Assembly: GCA_030562195.1 (NCBI GenBank)
Contig: CM060199.1
Coordinates: forward strand, 11,118,338 to 11,182,337
Reading direction: 5' to 3'
DNA from: Nipponacmea schrenckii
Lineage: Eukaryota > Mollusca > Gastropoda > Lottiidae
Length of the DNA: 64,000 nt
The position numbers and the translations under genes were made by a program. Position 1 is the first letter of the stretch, and every line of letters starts with the position of its first letter. Shown here piece by piece: positions 12,401-25,000 of this stretch. Below the pieces are notes generated by a model. The model saw only the letters and a list, made by a program, of their open reading frames with translations, was not told the DNA's origin and searched no databases.

Positions 12401-14496
12401 ACAAGCTGAGTGGTGTCTCGTGGGATTACACACTAGCTCCTCCCACCTTGTTAGCTCTCTGTGTACCGTAACGTACAATTAATTCTCTTAAAGAGGTTCA
12501 GAAATCTGTTACTTGGAATTCATTAGGAGTTTTAATAGACCCGCTATCCTAATGGACTTCTCAATAATATTTTAAATCTTGCCATTCAGTATTTTCTGAA
12601 TTTTTCCTCGAAATTAAATATAGATAATATCAATTGTTCTAGAAAAGTTTTGAATTAATAATTACTGTTACAATTATTTTGATGAGAATTGCTATATCAG
12701 TTTTTTCTTTCAATCTTTGTATACAATTTTTAGGAATATAGTGTATTTCAAATGAAAATTTCATATTAATCACAAAATAAAAGAAATATATAAATTACCA
12801 ACCAAACTTTTAAGATAATAAATATAATGAGAAGTTGGAACTATGTTCTGAGGAAAATTTAAGAATTATATGTAAATTTTGAATAATATTGGTAAATTTT
12901 AGATTTGAAATAATCTGGATATAGGTTAATGAAGTGCTATTTTGAAAAAATTTGAAACAAAGAGAAAACTTTGATTATAAAATGTTATAATTTCTTTTAT
13001 TTAAATTGTAAAAAATTCTCCCTAATGAATGAATTAAAAAAATGGTTAACATAAGCCCTTGTAGTTTTCATATTGACTGATACTCAACTTTACACATTGC
13101 CCTATAGCACCCCTGGTGGAAAATAAAAACAATACTAGACATCTTCTCCGTGGTTAACTTCACTCACAATGATACTTAGTTCGCAAAACAATTACGTCTG
13201 GACAACTTAGTCTTGGAGAAGTAGACTCTTATGTGGGTTTAGAAGTTCGCTGGGGTCGTAAGAGGTGTGAACTGAAGCTGAGAGGATAACTCTAGAATGT
13301 TTGGTTGACAGAATGTGTAATTAAATTAGAGTGTAAATGGAAACAAGAAGTCGGATGATGTGGAGAATGAAGTAGAATGTGACATATTTGAGCCAGATGG
13401 TTGATGTTAAAGAACTGGCGTTGTAGGGAAAGAGATTTTTACGTGTCTTTATAAAAGCTTTGACCTTTGAGAGAAAGAGTCAATATTTTATCCGATGTAT
13501 TTATGTTATCTATTGGATTTAATCCAGTTTGACTTCCTATCAGATTTTCATGGATTATTGTATTCGCCTGCTACAGACAAACAACCTAGAAAAAAAACAT
13601 CTTTTTCTTTAGCGTAGAAAATGTGATGAAAAAATTATAACTGTCAGTTTATGTCATTCTCAAAATATTAAGATTTTAAAAAGGCAGATTTTCTTGAAAT
13701 AGCTAATAGTTCCCCAATATTCATTTGTTTTATATGCTAAGCATGAATGATAACAAAAGCAGAAATTTCAGATAGGACTGAAAACATCAATTGTTGAGCT
13801 ATATAGAAATATTAAAATTCGCTTGAAACAATATGTTTAAGGTCTTAAAATATTTGAATAAAAAAAAAATTTCCATAATAAGTATTTCCTTGAAATCTAG
13901 CCAGCCATAACACTAAATATATAACTTAGATTTAATTAAAGCGTTTTATGAAAAAAAAAATTAGTCCTTACTTTCACAGCTTTATTTTCGATTTGCTTTG
14001 TTGATGCATTTGTTAGTGACATGCCCTGTCTGCCCTTTTTGGTGTAAATATTGTGGTGTTGGTTCTCCCTGTTAGTGTATCTTGTGCTTTTCTTCTTGGT
14101 GTTGGTTTTAGTAAGTTTATTTCTTTATTTGAATTCATTTTTTTCAAAATATTTTCAGAAAAAAATACCTGTTCATATGTTTGGTATACAACTTTAAAAA
14201 GGAAAAGACATGCTTCAGGTCTTCTAGTTGCATATTTATTGAGAATTCTCTAGATTTAAGATTTAAATCTGAACTCTAACCAAAGATGAAATTTTTTTTT
14301 TTTAGATGACACAAGAACAGAAGAAGCCAATGCTAAAATTTTTAGTGATGAAGAAATTTCTAATATTGTGGATGAGGTTTTAAAAGAAAATGATGTAAAT
14401 AATGATGGCTATATTGAATATTTTGAATTTAAACGTAATCAGGATAAACATCGAGGTGAAAATAATTCATCTGAAGGTCAAGGAGGTCACCAATAG
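9442..14496 (+). CDS. MCFD2-like secreted EF-hand protein, gene 1
   Basis: Exons 9442-9719, 10566-10726 and 14306-14496 splice in phase and give 209 residues. The N-terminus MKSLLISVIATTLFHVTIS is a signal peptide, followed by a glutamine/proline-rich low-complexity segment encoded by CAA/CAG repeats. Next comes the family block HVMEHLQEVI and HYFKMHDYDGDNKLDG, very close to MCFD2. Two canonical EF loops are seen: DYDGDNKLDGVE in exon 2 and DVNNDGYIEYFE in exon 3. MCFD2 pairs with the lectin LMAN1 (ERGIC-53) to export coagulation factors V/VIII and other glycoproteins from the ER in a calcium-dependent way; CGREF1 is a related secreted protein. The Q-rich insert is not part of vertebrate MCFD2, so this may be a lineage-specific paralogue. 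The start at 9442 is chosen because it opens the signal peptide; an earlier in-frame ATG at 9313 probably lies in an intron or 5'UTR. Confidence 0.85.
9547..9570 (+). repeat. (CAA)8 microsatellite in coding exon 1
   Basis: Eight uninterrupted CAA triplets encode glutamine inside the Q-rich N-terminal segment of the first MCFD2-like gene. Less regular CAG/CAA codons follow. Length polymorphism is likely. Confidence 0.9.
11560..12028 (-). mobile_element. TTAA-flanked MITE-like repeat, copy 2, inverted
   Basis: Lies in intron 2 of the first MCFD2-like gene. It matches 1422-1919 in reverse orientation over nearly its whole length, including the internal block around TCATCCGACAGCCTC. The right end keeps the GCCTGGGCCGCTTTAA terminus. 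The left end diverges just after TTGTTTCGG, so this copy has lost about 20 bp of one terminus. Confidence 0.75.
12029..14305 (+). other. Remainder of intron 2 of MCFD2-like gene 1
   Basis: AT-rich intronic sequence with a polypyrimidine tract and acceptor at 14291-14305. No exon, RNA gene or recognisable repeat was found here. A short ORF at 14053-14253 has no support as an exon. Confidence 0.5.
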
Positions 14497-16595
14497 ATAG
14501 GTCTTTATCAAGCTGGGTTATTACATAAAATTATGAACTTCATTGAAAAAATCACAAAACTATCAACAGTAAAAAAGAGTTTTTCTAAATTGCTCTTATG
14601 GAGCATTTATCACTAATTGCAAATTGCACTTGTGTCACAAATGGCCATTTCAATTAATGACAACATCAGGAACCAGAGATATCTGATTGGAATTGTGCAA
14701 ATAGATGCTATCTAACAGTGTCCTTGATACACATAAATCGCTTTAATGCATATTTAGATTGAAAATATTTTTTAAAGTCATATATTATGAACACATAGCC
14801 TTGCACTAGTCATAGTTAAAGAATAGTCATTCCTTCCAAGGTTTAGAATTTTGTGAATATAAATAAGTCCTAAAGTTTGTTAAATGGTTTTGTTATTGTC
14901 CTGTTGTAAGGGTGCCTTGTTCACTCACACATACATATATGAAAAAGAAAGATTTGATATATGCTGTTAATAAGCTTGGATTTAATACTTACAAATTATA
15001 TTTGTTTGATAGTTCGGATGATTTTTGATGTGTTTCAGACTTTGTGCTAAAGTGTTCTTACAATTATGAAAATCCAAATATTAGAATTATTTATTATTGA
15101 TTATACATGTGTCAGTGTGTTTATTATTTTAGCTTGAAACTGGAATCAAATGGTGCTGGATTTATAATTTTATTTTAATTAATTTGATGCACACTATATT
15201 CTTGTTATTATGGAAGACATATGTTTGCATTTGTAGATATAACCTTTATTGTATGTTGAAACTGAAACAACTAATAAATGCTATATATAAAAATCTGTCC
15301 CTGATATCAATTCTAAAAGTTCCAGTCAAGTTTCCAGTATTTGGTATATCAATATTGTTTAAGTTGTAAAATTTTACTATTATGATATAATAATGTCTTA
15401 TGATGTTAAAATCTCTTCTTCCTTGTGATTTTTCAACATTCCAAATACACTCTGTTATAGTATTGATGTTTTTTTTTATTTCTGATAATAATGAAAATAG
15501 TAATTGACTGGGGCGCATATTTGTGTGTTGTTTGACATGAATTGTGTTTGACCCTAAAGAAGTTTGTATTATTTTGTCTAGTTCAATATTTCTGTTCAAT
15601 GTTTTTATTTCAATTCTAATTTTTTTTTATATTTTTGAAAAAAAAATCTTTCATTTTCAAAAAAACACAAAATCTTTTTCTTAATCTTCAAGCATATTCT
15701 TTTTTGTTGATTTGTTTTAATCAAAATGTTGTTTTATTGCATCATCATACAATCAAAACATTTTATGAATTTCATAGAAAATTATCTATGTGAAGATCTA
15801 GAAATTTTCATTATTCACCCATGTAATAGTGTTATCAAATTATAATATATAAATCTGGCTTTCTATTGCTTTGATAATTTTTATCTTCCATTTTATAATT
15901 TCTCAATTCTTCATTGTTAGAAATAGAAGTTAGAAGTTAGAATTAGAAGTTTATTCACTCAATATAATATAATACGTTCTCACTATATTAGATGTTTATG
16001 CTGTTTTTGTTCAATATTTTATAAATGTTAACTTTGTCCCGTAAATTATGTTCAAGATGATATGACCCTGGCTGGAGGTTTAATATCCACCCAACGCTTA
16101 CAATATTCCTGACATGCTTAAAATATTCCTGACGTTACCAATGTTTTTTTTTTAATCAAGGTGTATTTATAATGATTGTTAGGTGTCTCAGTTTTATCTT
16201 TAAATTGTAATAAAGAATATTTAAGGAAAAAAAAATTGTTATAAATATTGATAAGCTGAAAGTATTTCTGCTAGGATCAGAACTAAGGTTGATGGTCAGA
16301 TTAATTACTTTTGATAGATTGTCTAACTAGGAATAAATTGTCATTATTATAACCAGGAATAGATAGTCAAAATCATAACAGAATAGCTTGCCAGAATCAC
16401 CACGCTGAATAGATCGACAGAACTGGCATGCTTGAATTATAACCCTCATAAGATTGTGATGATCGTGATTACGTCTCGCTGTCCAATCGTTGGCACGAAC
16501 GTGGTCCTACACAACGCCATCGACTGGGAAACCCAAAATATCAGAAACGAAATTTGTATATGCAATTTTCCGACAAACATTATTTTCTATTCTAG
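14497..16595 (+). other. 3'UTR of the exon-3 isoform, then intron-like spacer
   Basis: AT-rich sequence after the TAG at 14494-14496. It should begin with the 3'UTR of the short isoform; several AATAAA-like hexamers occur but none can be singled out. No other EF-hand exon was found before 16596. Confidence 0.4.
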
Positions 16596-16804
16596 AGGAA
16601 GTCCAAGCTAAAGCTAAGGTTATGTCTGATGAAGAAATTTCTAGTGTGGTCGACCTCGTACTGCAGGAAGATGACTTGAATGGCGACGGGTATGTGGAAT
16701 ATTATGAGTTTGTGGCTGCCCAGAGAAAAAGCAAACACGGGGAGGAAACCGGAATCCCTGATCTCGAGTCGACTGGAGCGGACCCTAATGATACACCTGT
16801 ATGA
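16596..16804 (+). CDS. Second, alternative-looking terminal EF-hand exon of MCFD2-like gene 1
   Basis: Preceded by an acceptor (TTTTCTATTCTAG, ending 16595). It starts in the same phase as the exon at 14306, so exon 2 (ending 10726) can join either one. It encodes a homologous domain, MSDEEISSVVDLVLQEDD with EF loop DLNGDGYVEYYE, then its own C-terminus LESTGADPNDTPV and a stop. Splicing exon 2 to it would give a 215-residue isoform. The exon is visibly more GC-rich and uses different codons from the exon at 14306 despite clear protein similarity, so the duplication is old, or this exon came from a separate paralogue whose upstream exons are lost. An alternative last exon is preferred because both loop and phase are intact. 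Confidence 0.7.
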
Positions 16805-16989
16805 GAATGTTCTGGTCAAAATCCTGTCTCTTTAATATTTGCAAATTTCAATTGATTTTTTTTTTGGTGCATACAGTATATCCTGCTCACACGACCACCT
16901 TTACTGTTGAAAAATAATTTAAACGGCCTATTTTTTTTTCAAAACAAAACCATCAGGTGATAGATACAACATTTTTAATAAAATTTGGT

Positions 16990-17286
16990 GTGATCATTTG
17001 TTTTGATGAGATCTTGGACAAGTTCTATATTGACGATTTCTATGAACGGTTTTTGAGTTATTGCCCCTGACTTAGTCAAAACGCATCGAAAATGGTTTTT
17101 CTACGCTATAGAGACTACAGTTTTCTTCTAATTTGAATTGAGTTTGCTGTGATCATTTATATTGACGACATCAGGGACAAGTTGGATTTTTTTAGTGAAC
17201 AGTTTTTGAGATCTTGGATGAGGCCCAAATAATGTTGGAGTTTCAACTTGTGTTTAAGAAGAAATAAACTTTAAAGGTGGGCGTAT
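16990..17286. repeat. Two diverged ~159-bp satellite units ending GTGGGCGTAT
   Basis: TGATCATTT begins at 16991 and recurs at 17150, a 159-bp spacing. Both units carry GACAAGTT and CAGTTTTTGAG/CGGTTTTTGAG blocks. The array ends with GTGGGCGTAT at 17277-17286, the terminus shared with the repeats at 40479, 49567 and 55169. It is probably an old member of that family. Confidence 0.5.
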
Positions 17287-19016
17287 CTTGCTACTTGTTT
17301 TAAGTCATCTGAATGTGTGTATGATGCCCTGCTTCTTCAATAGGTCCGAAAATTCAAATTTTCTACCATGTCTCATTTTGGCCAGCTAATTCCTTTTAGT
17401 GGTAATAAATATTCATGCGATATTATGTTATGCAATAATCATGATTATTTTATATAGCACGAGGTTGAAACTTATAAATTATAAATGAGCATATCAACCC
17501 CTCTCATTTTGATTGGTTAAAAATTCGCGGATGTTATATTGACTCAGTGAAGCACGGTATACCGGTATTTATTTGAATCGTAATGTTTATATTCATGTTG
17601 GATATAAACTAATAGAATTTCAGATAATTAAAGATGGTAAAAGTATTTTGTTAAATGTATTATGTTAATATTATATTATATATAAATGTTATTTTTTGTA
17701 ATTTGTTAAAAAAAGACAATATTAGATATAGATATGTTTCTTTTCTTTGGTATGCAGTCCTTTATCTCTCTACCTTCTACATGAATAATAACAGACTATA
17801 ATCTAAGAATTCTGTTATAATATCGGCAATTTTTGTAAACGATAATATAAAGATGTCAATGTTTAATTCTGGAAAGTGGGGTGGATGGCTGAAGACTAGC
17901 GATCAGATTACGAGGCAAATAAGATAATTTTTATTATTAAATAGTAAGCCTATGCCTATTTAATTGTGTGCCTGTCAAGTGTACCCCACCTCATCCCAGT
18001 ATCTAAGAAATAAACTACGAAATTGCTGATTGGCTGCTACTGACGTTTTATTATCAATATTTTTTTCTATGGAAAACATAATCGACAGAAAATTAACAAA
18101 ACCAAAACAATTTTTTGCTTTCGTAAATATTGGGAATTTAAAAAGAAATAACAGGATCCTGATTGTTTCTCTTGATTTTTTTTTTATTCAATTTTTATTA
18201 ATATTAACGTGATCAAAAAATTAATAACATACATGTATATAGGCCTAAAGTGGAAAAAAATGTACACTCTTTTTCACATTCTTGTGTAAATACTTGTGTC
18301 AAACAAATAAGTCTGGTATAGTGGAAGCGCTAACGATTTCTGGGAGGAAAAACGTAGTAAATATCTAATCTGTTATATATTGTTGGTCAATTTTTTTTAA
18401 GTATGTTCTAAAATCACCACTGAAATATGATTTATATTTAATAACATTTGTAAAATACGATTCTATTGACTAATATGAGTGAACTAGTGGACTCATTTTG
18501 GATTGGTTGTAATATTAAATAGAAATTCGACTATGATACATAATATAGTAGATCTAGATTAATATTGAACCAAACTTCCGTTCTTTTTTTTTATCAACTT
18601 AAGTAACTTTAGTTTAGTTAAGTAGTTTGAACGAAGTTTGGTCTCATTTTGATTAAACTGGATCTTGGCACAATTACAACAAATAGGGAAAATCATATTT
18701 CAACAGATATTTAAAATTATACACAAACGGTCTTGACAATATACGATATTGTTTTCTAGTAAAAACACATACTTTTCGGTGTAAAAGTTATTCTAGAAAT
18801 AAACCTAATATAAAAAGTCTTAAAAATACGCACACACTATTTTTTTATTTCATTATTATACACATCTTGATTGGTTATCACCGACCACGTGACATTAAAC
18901 AACCAATAAATAAAAAGAAGCACTGAATTCAAACACGCACCTATTTTTAGTCACCATGGCACCTGTTTCCCTGACAACGTTTTTGCTGCTATTGCACTAA
19001 TCGCCATGGCAACGTA
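17287..19016. other. Intergenic region, no gene recognised
   Basis: AT-rich sequence between the last EF-hand exon and the PROP stop codon. Its right part is downstream of PROP on the minus strand. A CACGTG E-box at about 18895 is the only isolated motif noted. Confidence 0.4.
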
Positions 19017-22000
19017 CTACACTTGTGCTTGATACGATAAAACATTTCCAAAACTACCCGGATGTGAATTGTTCATGCGCAGTGCTGATAAACTTTTACT
19101 GTACCAATCTTCTTCTGGTGACTCCTAAAATTAAATATAACAACGTACATGAATATAATGGAATTTTCACTGTATTTCCAGTAAACACTTATCTGGATTC
19201 AATAAATGGATTAGACTAGGGGCGGGGGAGGGGGGTGCTTTGAGAAGAGTACTTTCATCTAAATACAAGGTATAGTATAAGAAGCGCATTTCTGATTAAA
19301 TCAATGCAAATACTGTTTTGGTCTTCTTTTGTGAAAAAGAAGGTATAATTATATTGTTATCAAAAACACCACGAAGCTAAATTCGCAAAAGATAAACTCA
19401 CCAAACTATAATCAGATGCCATAGGAAATTGTTGAACTTGTCGTGGTACAGACATTGATGCCATATTAGATGATGGTTGAATGCCCGACATGGCTGAGAA
19501 TTGGGCAACTGATGGTGGGTATGCTGAATTCATCTGTGGATATCTGGACATTGACATTGAATTCATATTCATGTTCATATTACTGGGCGTAGGGTAGCCA
19601 TACGGTCTGTTGTTTGTTGGATATATGTTTCTCATCATACCATTACACGTGGGTATTACTGGAGAAAGAGACTTTGCGAGTTGTTTCTCTTGTTTTCTGT
19701 ATTTTGCTCGTCGATTTTGAAACCACACCTGGAAAACAAAAAATGTCATACTCTTGAAAATAAAATGAAAGAAAAAAATATAAAGAAAAACATAGTTTTT
19801 AATGTCAAAGAGTCAGACTGCATTTTGGGGTTAAGCGATTTATTTCTTTTTAATTTTTATTATAATTAATATTTTCTATAGTTTTATTATTTTTTTTATT
19901 ATTCAATTTTATCTATTTTGCATTCGGCATATTATAACAACCCTTCTTCGTTAATAAATTCGTGCACGAGGAACTAGTCGTTCTCCGCATCGATGCTATT
20001 ATCACAACTCTACGGTGATAGAGAACCAGTGAAATGGTTTTATAATGAAATTATCTTTGTAAATTGATGTTCCACTCCAGTTCCAAGTTTCTATTCAGTT
20101 TTTCTATTAAAGTTATTGTTGGTCGGTTTTATTGGAAACCTTACTTTCAACTTCCACGTCGCAGAATCGATATAACTCGTGTCATTTGTCACGTGATATT
20201 CAATTACTCCCAATTTCTTGTCCTCTTTTCAATTTACAATTATCGTTTTTATGTTTCTCATTAATTTGAATTCCATTTGATCGTCTGCCAGTCGAATTCC
20301 GATACACGTCATCTTCTTCAATAGCACTGCTTCTCTTCCCTTCTAGAATTCCAATCACAATTCACTTTTTACCGACAGTATCTCGCGGGGCAGACGTTAT
20401 TCTAAACCACTCTTTTCTTGCATGCTAAACCGAACGCCAAAAGCGTGCAATTTAGAATTCGATTCGTATTCTCGGAAGAATTCTTGAATTCAACCTATGG
20501 AGAATTTATTCACGTTGCCTGAAGACTAAAAATTTCCAAATAGAATGACAACAAGCCTCGGAGCGAATTAAAAGTGAATTTTAAAATGGCTGCCATTAGC
20601 CTCTTAGTTTTCTCTATGTCTCATCAGAAATTCTCGTCAGAGAGTTTCTCGTCTCCTGAGGCACGAATACAGTAATGAAAATTGACAAAGTCGCTAATGT
20701 GAATGTCTTTGAAGAAGGTTGAGAATAAAGGCTACGAGGAAAATAAGAAAAAAAATCGAGATAGAACCTCGACCTCAGAGTCTTTCAAATACTTCTTACG
20801 ACTAATCTAATCAGCGATACAGCTTCTAGTTTCAATATGAGTAAATAGCAGGGAAGGTAACTCGTGGAGTAATTTAGTTAGTGTTTATAAAGTGAAAGTA
20901 AATTCGGTGTATTAGAGTATATTGTACGGTTTCTATAAGGATTTAATCACAGTTGATTGTAGTCGACTAGATTCTAATAAATTCTTTTAGTATCTTCAGT
21001 CAAAATAAAACGAAAAGAGAATCAAATTGTCCATTGATATGGTGATTACCATAAAGAAATAGTAAAACGAATGCTACTTGATTGTCACTTTCAACAAATT
21101 AAGAAAAAATAGGGAAGGTTTCGATTTTATGCGCAGAAACATTCTTAAGTCTATTTTAAATACTTCAACTGAGGCTAATTGTAAGCCTTTTTCCTGGGAC
21201 TCTTCATGTTTTGTATAAAATCTAGGATGATTCAGAATGATTTATTGTGTTGTTGATATTTAAAACTTTTCGAATCAAATTGATTACATATAGTGCAAAT
21301 TTAATAATGAATCTCAGCTAGAACTATTGGAAATTGTAAAATATAATTTTAGCGGCAAAAAGTGGTAAATAAAACTTTCAAATTCTTGAAATAAATCGCA
21401 TTTCTCGGTAATTGAGTATAAAGGTGTTCTTGGGGAAAATGGAGATAAAAGGGGAATAATCAACGAATAAATGAGTAAAATCATCAATTTGAATTTGATA
21501 TTGACCTCAATTACTGATAAGGTCATTACTACGCGTCTTCTACCGTTAGATTTTACTTCAGGCACAATTCGCCTAGATTAATCCACCATAAAGAAAGTAG
21601 GGCGACTAACAATTATTAAATCCCTACCCCAGGGGGTGAATTCGGTTGGAAGTAAAGAGGCGTTTGTTGACAGCTCGGGTCTGGTTGTTCCGTATTCCTC
21701 CATCTGTCGGTGTCTTTCATGTTTTTAGTCTGGCGCTGAGCTGGACATCCAACAATATGACTGGTAATTACTCGCGTGCATGGCGCGTGTTTAAGTTTGA
21801 AAATTAAGTGGCTACACCCGCTTTGATTGAACGATCCCGTTAATTTGAACACGTCTGTTGTCGTTTTAGGTCTCGACTTTTGCTCTGTGATGTCCAAACA
21901 TATTAAACATTACGAATATTGAATATTCGTGAAAATTAGCACAATTCCATATAATTTAAATCGAGCTGTTAGACTACTGTTATTGTGGTCAGATTTTTAC

Positions 22001-25000
22001 CGTTAAAAATGATATGGTCCATTTGCTGTTTGATGAAAAATGAATTTTAAAGTAAATAATAAAATCATAAAGAAATGATATGAAAGTTTTCTTTTAAAGG
22101 ATTGCGTGCGTTTATATTGCAAGAATTAGGAGACTATATATGAATTTTTGACAATATTATCTATTATTTAATAATTCGGAATTCGGTAACCAGTTCTTAA
22201 TCTTATAAATTTAATTTCCAATCTTTTCAAAAATATTCTAATAATAAATATATTTTATCTATTTGTATAATAAATTTGAACATCTAAAGTTTTATAATTA
22301 TTTTAGAGACCGAAAAGATCTTTCGATACTTAGTGATTCTAACATGTTATCGGACGTACCAATTTTTCAGCTTATTCAACATTGGCAATCTTCTACAAAT
22401 TTCGTAGTCATCGTTCTGCCTTATACCCGGGTGTCATTTTGAGTTTCTGATATCCGAGAAAATATTTTTTTTAATTCACAGGATTATAGTCGTTAAAAAT
22501 AATTCGGCTATCCCTATCACTTTTAAATAATAACAATGTGCTCAGTTCATATTAATATACCGCGTCAATTTATTAGGTTTATCGTCACTTTCTGTTAGTT
22601 TTACAGATATTCCGACGTCATTCAGTACCAACTGCAAATGTATACTTTGTAAACAATAACAGGAGCCTATTCTTTATAAATCTTGCATAATGGCTAATAT
22701 TTCTGACTTATGTCATTCGATGAATTTTAAGTTTATCGTAGACAGTGTTGAAATTGTCGACATATGCACTAACTTAAATCCTAAGAATAAGCACATTCTG
22801 TTGTTTTGGGGAGTCTTAATGTATTAACCTTTTACTATTTCAGGTTGATGAAGTAGACATTGAAAAAATATTACATATTTCAGAAATCTATTCACGTATA
22901 TTTTATGATGTTTTTGATAATGACAAATTTGCTCTTTCAAATAAGCCATCAGCTATCCCCACATTTTAAAATCTTATAAAAGTGTCTTACCTGTATCCTG
23001 GCCTCGTTTAATTTGGTAATTCTAGCCAATTCTTCACGACAATAAATATCTGGATAATGACTCTTTGAGAAAGCTGTTTCTAATTCTCTCAGTTGTTCCT
23101 GGGTAAATGTTGTCCTGTGTCGGCGTCTTGCCGGGGTGGGGCAAGATGATGCTGACGGGTTATGCCCCGAGGGTGTCGGGGTGGATGAACTACTACCCAG
23201 TGAAGATGTAGAGGATAGAGAGAGACTGCTGACATCAGATTTTATTTTCTTGAATGCCCCTTCTTGTCCTGAAAATTAATATACATACATTGTTTTGTGT
23301 TTTTATTTATTTATTTTAAAATAAGTTTTCAGAAGTTCTAGAAATGCATGAAAATCGCATAAGTCGCTCACAAATACCACAAACTAAGATTTTTTTAATT
23401 TTCTAGATGTATTTTCTATATATCACAGAGTCTCAAGAAATGGATTTTGAAAGCTCAAATCAGCTGAAATAAAAATTCCCGTTTCTGAGACTAAGGTATG
23501 ATTGTTCAAACGAATCGCGATCCCTTTACCTTTATTGAACTGACTCTAATTATAAATCAATATGAAGGGTAAAAAAATATTTCTTTCAAATCAATTTTAG
23601 AAAAAGTCAATTTTTACAAAAAAAATTTAATTACTTTTATTATATACGTTTTATTATAAAACATGTCAAACTGTAGCCAGTAACTAGAGCTATCAATGAT
23701 ATTTAGAATTAAGATAAGAAATGAAGTTAGTATAAGTTGGTAGTTTCAGGTGATTTCTGTTTATTGAATTTCTACAAATAACCAAATTACAATTAGATCT
23801 AAGCAGACGTGACTGGAATATTGGCGGGAAAACATCTTGTCAGTGCGATGACGAACGCAATATCAATATTTCTAGTAATTTCAGACAGTTTGTCATGAAA
23901 GTGCAGCTTTGGTTCATTATCCATGATTCCTGGAATCTTTTTCAGACTGATAGGTAAATTTCTCCCCCAATTTTTTTTCAAATAATGAAAAAAAGTAATT
24001 TGTATTTTTTCTTTAATTTTATTTCACTCTTTTGAACCAAACTATTTATAATTGTTGAGCATGTGCCACAGATTAGAAGATTTTAAAACATTTCCCATAT
24101 TTTGACCATGTGAATGTATCTCAACGTTAGTTTACGTTTTATTCTTATCCTCGGGTTTATTTTTTATATCATGCATTAGGAATTTTTCCGAACTGTTTCT
24201 TTCCAAACATATATGCGTTAATTTGGAAAATATTTGACAAATTTACTAGATATACTCAATTTTTTTTTTAAATATTCTGTTTTGTATCTTACGGATACAC
24301 GTAATTAGCATATTCTTTCCGATCTAACATTTCGTCCTATTTTAAAATTTGATACTTAATGTTATAGCAATCACGTCATTTCCGTAGTGACCCCCCAAAA
24401 AACCATCACACATCATGGGGATTTGCAAAAAAAAAAAAAGTTCTTAGTGTAAAAAATTTACGTTACACCAAATTTTAATGCCTGAACTGATTCATAAAAT
24501 TTCTCCGAACAAATCTGATTTATCTGCTTTGATTGCGCTTTAAGACTGTTGCACATTAAATTAAGAAAAATAGCTTTCACTATATGTGTCCTCCCTGTTA
24601 TCACCATAATGGATTTATGGCAACTTTAGAACTTTTTTTTACATATTGAAAATAAGGCCCATTGGCACTTATTTAATTAGTAATTTCAATATTTCTATAT
24701 GAAAATGCCTTTTCAAATGGAGACGTTTATTCATTTTTTTGGAAAAAAAAAAGAGTTGACCCCTAATATGAATATTATTATATTTACTTCATCAAAATAA
24801 AACCAGTCAGTTATAACGTCATTTTCATGACGATTTTGCATAAAATTCTCACACAAGGAATCGATGGAAAGTTTTGGATTATACAATTCTATAATGATAT
24901 TAGTTGTTTCATTAAAAGTACAAAATTAAAAATTAAATACTGTAAATTTCTTCATAGAATAACACTGAGGATCATTACAACCAATCAGTAACGACGTTAC

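Noticed and set aside
16490..16595. ATG-initiated 5' extension of the exon at 16596
   Set aside because: The stretch before the acceptor lacks EF-hand similarity and the exon phase matches exon 2; treated as intron.
19360..19401. Read-through tail of PROP exon 3 ([10 protein letters not shown])
   Set aside because: It lies beyond a consensus GTGAGT donor, and a downstream exon in the right phase encodes a conserved motif.
21616..21897. 93-codon minus-strand ORF in PROP intron 2
   Set aside because: No recognisable domain and no splice sites joining it in phase; kept only as a base-composition patch.
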